NCBI RefSeq assembly: GCF_000003605.2
Contig: NW_003123407.1
Coordinates: 323,546-351,324 of the forward strand
DNA: 27,779 nt
Reading direction: 5' to 3'
From: Saccoglossus kowalevskii
Taxonomy: Eukaryota > Hemichordata > Enteropneusta > Harrimaniidae
Shown here: positions 21,240 through 27,779 of the stretch, in pieces
Numbering within the stretch: position 1 is the stretch's first letter
Layout of the letters: each line of letters opens with the position of its first letter
The notes under the pieces: model-generated
Seen by the model: only the letters and a program-made list of their open reading frames with translations
The model's database searches: none
What the model was told of the DNA's origin: nothing
Translations under genes and position numbers: made by a program

Positions 21240-22565
21240 CTTAAATAAGACATTTAGTAATGTTATGTATAGTTTGTTTAGATCTCGTGATGCGTTCTTT
21301 ATTGTGAAAAAATCACGTAATCAAATAGCGACCTGTGTGGTCTTGTTACGGCCACGGTACTCAGAATCACATGCACTTGATTCGATGAATTTGATTGTAA
21401 ATGTAAGTTTATATGAAAAATTCTATACTTTAAACTGAAGAATATATTACGAAAATTAAAGTCAAATTCATCGATCCAAATACCTGTGATCCGTATTCAT
21501 TTATCAGATGTTTGTAGAATTGCATTTGGTTACACCAACTATTATCTTGGCCACATACGGCCAAACAATCTGATATTCAATATCATACATTTAAACATTA
21601 GCAATAAAACGTCCATTGATGTCACTTATAACGTTACAGCTTGAGTATCTCTGTACTATACTACAAATAACCAATTCTAAGAGAAGTGGTTGTTATTTAA
21701 ATACTAACAGTTAGTAACAATTACAATTCCATATATTATATTGCAGAAGAATATTTGTTTAAACTTTGCGATCAAAATGTGTGAAGTTAATGAATAATAG
21801 TCGAGTAGATCTGGTTTGTACCGCCAAGAACGCTCCGTTGACCGCACCACAGTCCTGTAACCGAACGAATCAAAAACTTACGCAACAACAAGCCTATCCG
21901 AGTATATGTGTCTGTCGATCTTCGCTCAAATTAAATATGAATCATTGTGTAGGGTAGATATCTATCTAAACTTTGACTTTTTTCGTGATGACATTTTTTT
22001 GTTTGCCGTACCTAATAATTAAAGATTTTCGAAGTTGACCGGTTGTAACTCTACAGACGATCTATTTATTTCAATCCAATGTTTGCCTCTTTAATATCCC
22101 AACACCGGTAATCGCGTGAAACCATACATAGGCATTATTATCACACGCAGACTTGATCAAAACGGCATCTGCATGCCCGCATAACGTATACGCAGACATC
22201 AGTGTTAAGGTTTCTGCACACAACTCATCCCCAGATACACTTTTCAGGTACCGGTAAATAAATATTCTGCTTGACAGTTTTGTTATTATATGAAAATAGA
22301 CGCATTGGGCGACTATTTGTTATTCAATTGACGAAATAGTGTGAAAGTTTCACGCGAAATAAATAACAATTGAGAGATCTATTTAAATGTGAACGGCCCA
22401 TGCAGACTGAAAAACAGTGGAGATTATGGATAATTTGCATATAACCACCCTCTCAGTTGACGCTCATATTTAAATGGATGAAACTGTCCCAAATTTAAAC
22501 ATAATATCGTTTTTCTATAATTTATGTTCAGTCTATTTAAACAAATAGTTTTTGGCAATATATTT
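21240..22565. other. Intergenic stretch, nothing recognised
   Basis: AT-rich DNA with no tandem structure or coding-like exon that I can support. The short + frame at 21766-21957 is at chance length. Confidence 0.45.
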
Positions 22566-22570
22566 AGTTG

Positions 22571-22624
22571 CAAATGGCCGCCGAGATCTCATTAAATGCA
22601 AGAGACCGCGAGACTTGTGTTACT
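22571..22624 (+). repeat. Dispersed CpG-bearing repeat, copy 2
   Basis: Contains AAATGGCCGCCGAGATCTCA, matching the copy at 7882 in the same orientation, with similarity fading by about 22624. An open frame crosses it but has no other support. Confidence 0.45.
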
Positions 22625-22829
22625 TTTTCTCCTGTCATCGTCCCAACTTTTCCACTGATCTGTGTAATTCGCGATCGGTATGTACCGCTCACAGCACAAT
22701 CATACATGAAGCAGAAAGAACGATTATAGCAAATCGTTTAATTGGACGTACTGTCGATCGGAAGTACAAATGTGCCATTTTGTGCGAACATGTTCGGTCA
22801 GGTAAACAAATTTGAAAAGAAAGATTGTG

Positions 22830-25165
22830 CTATGGGTACGAGAGAGAAATTTGCGCTCTGTCTAATTAAATGTCGTATTTTTGTTGTCGCCAAATTAAGA
22901 TGAGACTTTTTGTATTTCCTTCAATACGAAACATTTTTGGACTGGATGGATCCCTATTTCTATACTCATTCGCAAAATTTACAATACAGAATTTGGAAAA
23001 TAAATAAAATCAGCGATTAAGAAAAATGGTTTTCAGTTTCCCTTTTTATCTATGGCAGCGCGGAGCTGTTCATATAAGTGATTGTCCGTCGTTGTTCGTA
23101 GCCGTTTGTCGTCGTCAAAAAATATGAGTATGGGTTGTTCAATCCTACAACATAATCATCCCTGTCCCTACTTTATATCGTGCATATCGTAGCGGTTAGA
23201 AATATTTGTACAGCTGTGAATGTGGTCGAAGGTTTACAACATTATTGCTTTGAAACGGTCAGTTACATGCGAAGGCGTTACATCGTGACTTTCCAAGATT
23301 CACACCGTGTGAGGGCCATTGTTCACACAGTAACGATAATTTGTAGTTGAAACAGATTGCAGCTTTACTTACATGTCCCGAATTATTATTAATTATGTGT
23401 TATGTAACTTCCGTCAATAACTGCATCAAATTGAATACTTTGCGCGTGTTCGAAAACGACTAATTACGAGCGCGTCAATCGACCCGTATTTCTAATAAAT
23501 AGCATTAATAGTGCACGCTTAAAAAAATAAGGACAATTTATCGCCGCTTTAAAAACAAGTTATTTCATTGATTCACCAATTCAAATTAGAATTTCAATAA
23601 ATGTTGGGTTGGTTCGCATTGTTGTGCTGATCACGTAATTTGCGGGACTTCTTTAATTCGCGTGAGATCCTCATCACTCATCGTACACTTCCCCACATTT
23701 TATAAATCTTCGCCTACTTACACTACGACAGCAAATTAACAACTCCATTATATGCAAGTACATAAACCACAGTAGATAAGACAATGTATAACCAAGTATA
23801 ACACTAACAATCCACAACGAACAAGCGGAATATTAGTAGCGTTGTAAGTGGTGCCTCATTATTTTGTCGAGACAAAACTGAAATCCGATGATAAACGCAC
23901 GAAGCATGACAAGCAAATTATTCATGGGCAGCTTTTTTTCAACCTGTATATTACCAAGTGGGACGAACAAAATAACATGTTCATATGGGATGACACGTGT
24001 ATAGTCCGTATATACCAAACGCGTATCGTTTTAGCTTAGTATTGTATGGATTATAACATCGAAAACGTAGCTCATACATATTCTTTCAGGTTTGCTTGCT
24101 TTTATTCGACTGGGGTACACATCATTGTCTAATGTATAACTATCACAGAAGTATCCACTGACAAAAAAGGCGGCGTTAATATGATTATGATTAATGATTA
24201 ATTAATATGATATATTTACTTACATGTTGTATCTTGAATGTCTGTCAATAGAAACTATTATTTATTTAAAAATAAGAATCTTGTTTGCATATCTACTTAA
24301 ACAAGAATAATAAAACTGCATATTAGTGTGGTAAAAATAGTTAAAATTATCTGTCGCTTGTTGGCATATCACCACAATTATCGGCGCTATCAAGAGCCGA
24401 CATCCGTCATCAACATAGTGTTGTCAGTGCAGTCAGGTAATTGTACACAATTGTATTTGCGTGTAAAGTGAATGTTTAGCATTGTAAGTCGTGTTGAATT
24501 GATGACTCTGAAACAACAAGCAATGAGGAGTAACTCGCACATTTTCAAGCGTTAAATGAAATACATGTAATTTCAATTCGTATCATGCATGATTACATTT
24601 TCATATAATTGGCAGACGTTTCGATAGGTGTAGAATAGATAAAAATAATATTTAGTCATTTTGAAATTAATAATCGTTGAAGAAGCCATTGTCTATTATG
24701 ATTGACGTTACGTTGAAATGCCGCCTGAATGCGAGATTTAAACTTACGTACATAATATATATCCGTCAAGGAATTTCTTTGAATACTAGTTGTTTTGTTT
24801 GTTTGTGATGCTAATCAGAATTAATATATATTGAAGACCAAGTCTTCAAGGGCAAATGCAATATACTTTTGACAGGAAAATCGGTCGATTTGCAACCATC
24901 GTTGCAATTTCAGACATCTAGGTAAGTTGAGCACAACCGATCGGTCATAGCAGAAGACTTGTCCGCTTTTAAGAAGTTCCAAATAAAGGTTAAAAGAACA
25001 ATTCTAATAAAAAAAACCAATAATTAAATCTAGCTAAATTATAATTTGGCACTCTGTTTTGTTGTGAGTAACGAACACTGTGTGTTTGTATTTGGAAACG
25101 TTTTATATTTGTTTAAATCGTGTCAGTGAGAATGTCATCAAAACTATGTTAGGTTTGGGTATTTT
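22830..25165. other. Long intergenic or intronic stretch without clear features
   Basis: No coding exon, RNA gene or repeat array is supported. The only signal noted is a strong splice-donor word at 24922, listed separately. Confidence 0.4.
24922..24927 (+). promoter_or_regulatory. Candidate splice donor of a 5' UTR exon
   Basis: CTAG|GTAAGT is a near-perfect donor context. The coding exon at 27215 opens with an acceptor one base before its ATG, so a non-coding exon must lie upstream. This donor is one possible end of it. It would place the whole CRE satellite inside the first intron. No upstream core promoter is evident. Confidence 0.22.
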
Positions 25166-26427
25166 GTACGCAAAACACTAATCGACGTGAAAATTAATTA
25201 TATTGGTGAAAACTATAGTGACAAAACGCTTATGTAATGTCAGAATGACGAATATTGATGAAAGCTTTGGTGACAGAACGCTTATGTAATGTCAGAATGA
25301 CGAATATTGATGAAAGCTTTGGTGACAGAACGCTTATGTAATGTCAGAATGACGAATATTGATGAAAGCTTTGGTGACAGAACGCTTATGTAATGTCAGA
25401 ATGACGAATATTGATGAAAGCTTTGGTGACAGAACGCTTATGTAATGTCAGAATGACGAATATTGATGAAAGCTTTGGTGACAAAACGCTTATGCGACGT
25501 AAATAATGACGTACGTGAGTGAAATTAATTGTGACGTAATCTTTATGCGACGTCACAATGACGTATATAGGTGAAATGTAAACTTACAAACACTTATGCG
25601 ACGTCAAAATGGCGTATAATGGTATAGGCTATGATGACAGAACGCTTATGTGACGTCATAATGACGTGCATGGGTGGAAGCTATAGTGACAAATACTTTA
25701 AAATGACGTATATTGTGGAAGCTATGGTGACAGACGCTTATGTGACGTCACAATGACGTATATGGATGAAAGCTATAACGACAAAACGCTTGTGACGTCA
25801 AAATGACGTATATAGGTGTAGGCTATCAGGACAGAACGCTTATGTGACGTCAACATGACGTATATGGGTGACAACTATGGTGACAAAACGCTTATGTGAC
25901 ATCAAAATGACGTATATAAGTGAAAGATATAAAGAAAAACACTTATGTGACGGTATAACGTATATGGGTGGAAGCCTTATTGACAAAACGCTTATGTGAC
26001 TTGAAAATGATGTATATTATGAAAGCTAAAGTGAAAAAGGCTTATGTGACGTTACAATGTCGTATATGGGTGAAAGCTATAGCGACAAAACACTTATGTG
26101 ACGTCAAAACGGCGTATAATGGTATAGGCTATGATGACAGAACACTTATGTGACGTCAAAATGACGTGTATGGGTGGAAGCTATAGTGACAAACGCTTAT
26201 GTGACTTTAAAATGACGTATATTGTGAAAGCTATTGTGACATACGCTTATGTGACGTCACAATGACGTATATAGGTGTAGGCTATCAGAACAGAATGCTT
26301 ATGTGACGTCAAAGTGACGTATGAGTTGAGGCTATGGTGGCAAACGCTTTTGTTACGTCACAATGATGTATATGGCTGACAGCTAAGGTGAAAGAATGCT
26401 TACATGACGTCAACATGACGTATATGA
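25166..26427. repeat. 52-bp satellite array with CRE palindromes, about 25 units
   Basis: Head-to-tail units of about 52 bp begin TGACARAACGCTTATG, continue with a TGACGTCAAAATGACGTATA core and end GAAAGCTAT. Units 2-6 (25219-25478) are almost identical. The rest are diverged, with small deletions. The perfect octamer TGACGTCA occurs nine times (first 25651, last 26405), and most units add a TGACGTA half-site eight to ten bases later. The units abut, so this is not a CRISPR array. Confidence 0.96.
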
Positions 26428-26429
26428 GG

Positions 26430-27214
26430 GACAACAATGTCGTTGTAATCAAAATCTGTGTAACGTTAAAACTGACTGACACGAATAATTGTTTGCAAAA
26501 AGAAAATATGCTCATTATGTAGATAACGCTCTAAAACTCAAAAATTGTAAAAAAAATTATTAAGAGATTTTCTGATGTAAGCTCACACACCCACACACAA
26601 TTCTTGCGTCGGCGGAGTCAAATCATTTCACGTGATAACCTAATAATTTTGTTTATATTTTTTGGCCAATGTTATTGAGAGTTATATACATCGACAACCT
26701 CATTAGGATGGGAGCAGCTACCGGGATGTGATGAAAATTGCATTTGTAATATTTGTACCACAATGAGTTATAATAGAGTACGAGTAAATGATTGATACAT
26801 AAATAATTAATAGATGTAACATAAATCATAATAAAACTAAAATCGTGTCGTATCGTGTTTATTTATATTTACCATGTTTAATGTGGCTATGGACAACACA
26901 TTACTCTGCAAAACAAATTATTCAGGAGGATCTTAAGGTCATTTGTTTCAGGTAGACCACAAAAGTCTATTTGGGAAATATTAGTGTGGTGTAGTAATGT
27001 GTGTATGATTACAGTGGTGAAGCGCTTAGCCGTGTTTATATGCTGGGATTATTAGTGCCGTGGCATGAGCTATATGTGAGTCCATTTGTGTTCCAGTGTG
27101 AGATCTTTGTATCCTAATGTTAATCCTTTGTTAGGTAAACACATTGATTGTTGATTAGGTATTTGATGCTTTACACCTCGTTCATACTTTTCAGTATTTT
27201 TTTTTCGATTTCAG
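26430..27214. other. Stretch before the signal-peptide exon
   Basis: AT-rich DNA ending in a long T-rich tract and CAG, the acceptor of the next exon. A CA-rich patch lies near 26585. Nothing else is supported. Confidence 0.4.
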
Positions 27215-27290
27215 AATGATGAATCTATTGTACTATATTACTGCATTAATGTGTGTACATCACGCGATTGCGGCAACTTTAAACAACAAG
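27215..27290 (+). CDS. First coding exon of a secreted or membrane protein, 3'-partial
   Basis: A T-rich acceptor ending CAG at 27214 is followed by ATG at 27216-27218. Twenty-five codons run to AAG before a GTAATT donor at 27291, so the exon ends in phase 0. The peptide starts MMNLLYYITALMCVHHAIA and continues ATLNNK. A short n-region, a hydrophobic core and A-x-A before the next residue make a good signal peptide with likely cleavage near residue 19. The second Met is an equally possible start. The mature protein lies beyond the window, so its role is unknown. The upstream acceptor implies a 5' UTR intron. Confidence 0.62.
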
Positions 27291-27779
27291 GTAATTACAG
27301 TTGTAGATATTCTTTTTACGTTCTTTCAATATATGTTTTTTTTGTAGCAGTGTAAATTTCCCTATAAGACTTTTGTTCAATGATCTCCTGTTTGGAATGT
27401 TATTTGTGAATTCCTGTACTGTGTCACGTTGTATTTTCCTCAAATACGTCACAATTATCCGCCTTTTTGTCGTTCTTGCTCATAATTTCGTATATAAATC
27501 AACTATGTTAAACAAATCCAAATACTACTTTATAAAACTAGTATTTGAACGTAAACATTTTGCCTATATTACCATAGTCTCCGGACAATTTACAGACATT
27601 TTGTTCAAATGTGGATAAACGCAAACCGTAGGCAGTGCATATCATGCACGGACTTTGAGAGAGACTACAGCACTACTGACGTAATCGAGCTAATTATTAC
27701 GCGTACTTGGGATCCGTAAACGTAACTTGGCTGTACGTATTAATAAATAAATATGCGACATTTCAGTCACATAAATGTT
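27291..27779 (+). other. Intron of the right-edge gene
   Basis: Starts with GTAATT. No following exon with acceptor, frame and donor was convincing before the window ends. The 81-codon frame at 27373-27618 lacks matching splice phase and coding features. Confidence 0.4.

Noticed and set aside
25219-25478. CRISPR-like regular repeats
   Set aside because: Units abut with no unique spacers, and the context is an animal genome.
27373-27618. 81-codon frame after the signal-peptide exon
   Set aside because: It lies in the intron following a good donor, without an acceptor in matching phase or any domain.

Overview
The window looks like AT-rich nuclear DNA from an animal, most likely a marine invertebrate. 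Genes are cut into short exons by GT-AG introns, intergenic space is long, and there are satellites, minisatellites and a truncated LINE with an invertebrate-style microsatellite tail. I cannot name the phylum from the sequence. There is no sign of bacterial gene organisation.

Positions 1-8457 hold the 3' part of one clear host gene on the + strand. It is a group II (PLP-dependent) amino-acid decarboxylase in seven recognisable exons, ending in a stop at 8455-8457. Exon phases match at every junction, giving about 422 residues. The N-terminal exons lie off the left edge. Its largest intron (3621-6959) holds a 2.5-kb element with long terminal inverted repeats, an internal 33-bp minisatellite and a broken proline-rich coding remnant.

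Positions 8458-18100 are mostly non-coding. They contain a head-to-head pair of degenerate tandem arrays around a short assembly gap (about 10535-12345), a 65-bp tandem duplication, a 27-bp minisatellite, and several weak coding-like stretches on the - strand that I cannot assign.

Positions 18103-20675 are a 5'-truncated non-LTR retrotransposon on the - strand. It keeps the RT active site, the C-terminal domain, a 3'-UTR hairpin and an (ATT)n tail. It is split by about 1.25 kb of other DNA. Another coding-like stretch follows to about 21219, then a long stretch with almost nothing recognisable.

Positions 25166-26427 are a striking 52-bp satellite of about 25 units, nine of which carry the perfect CRE palindrome TGACGTCA. 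About 0.8 kb further on, 27215-27290 is a good candidate for the first coding exon, encoding a signal peptide, of a second + strand gene that runs off the right edge.

The features do not form one system. The best leads are the CRE-bearing satellite beside the new gene, the acidic repeat in the decarboxylase loop, the TIR element, and the inverted pair of arrays.
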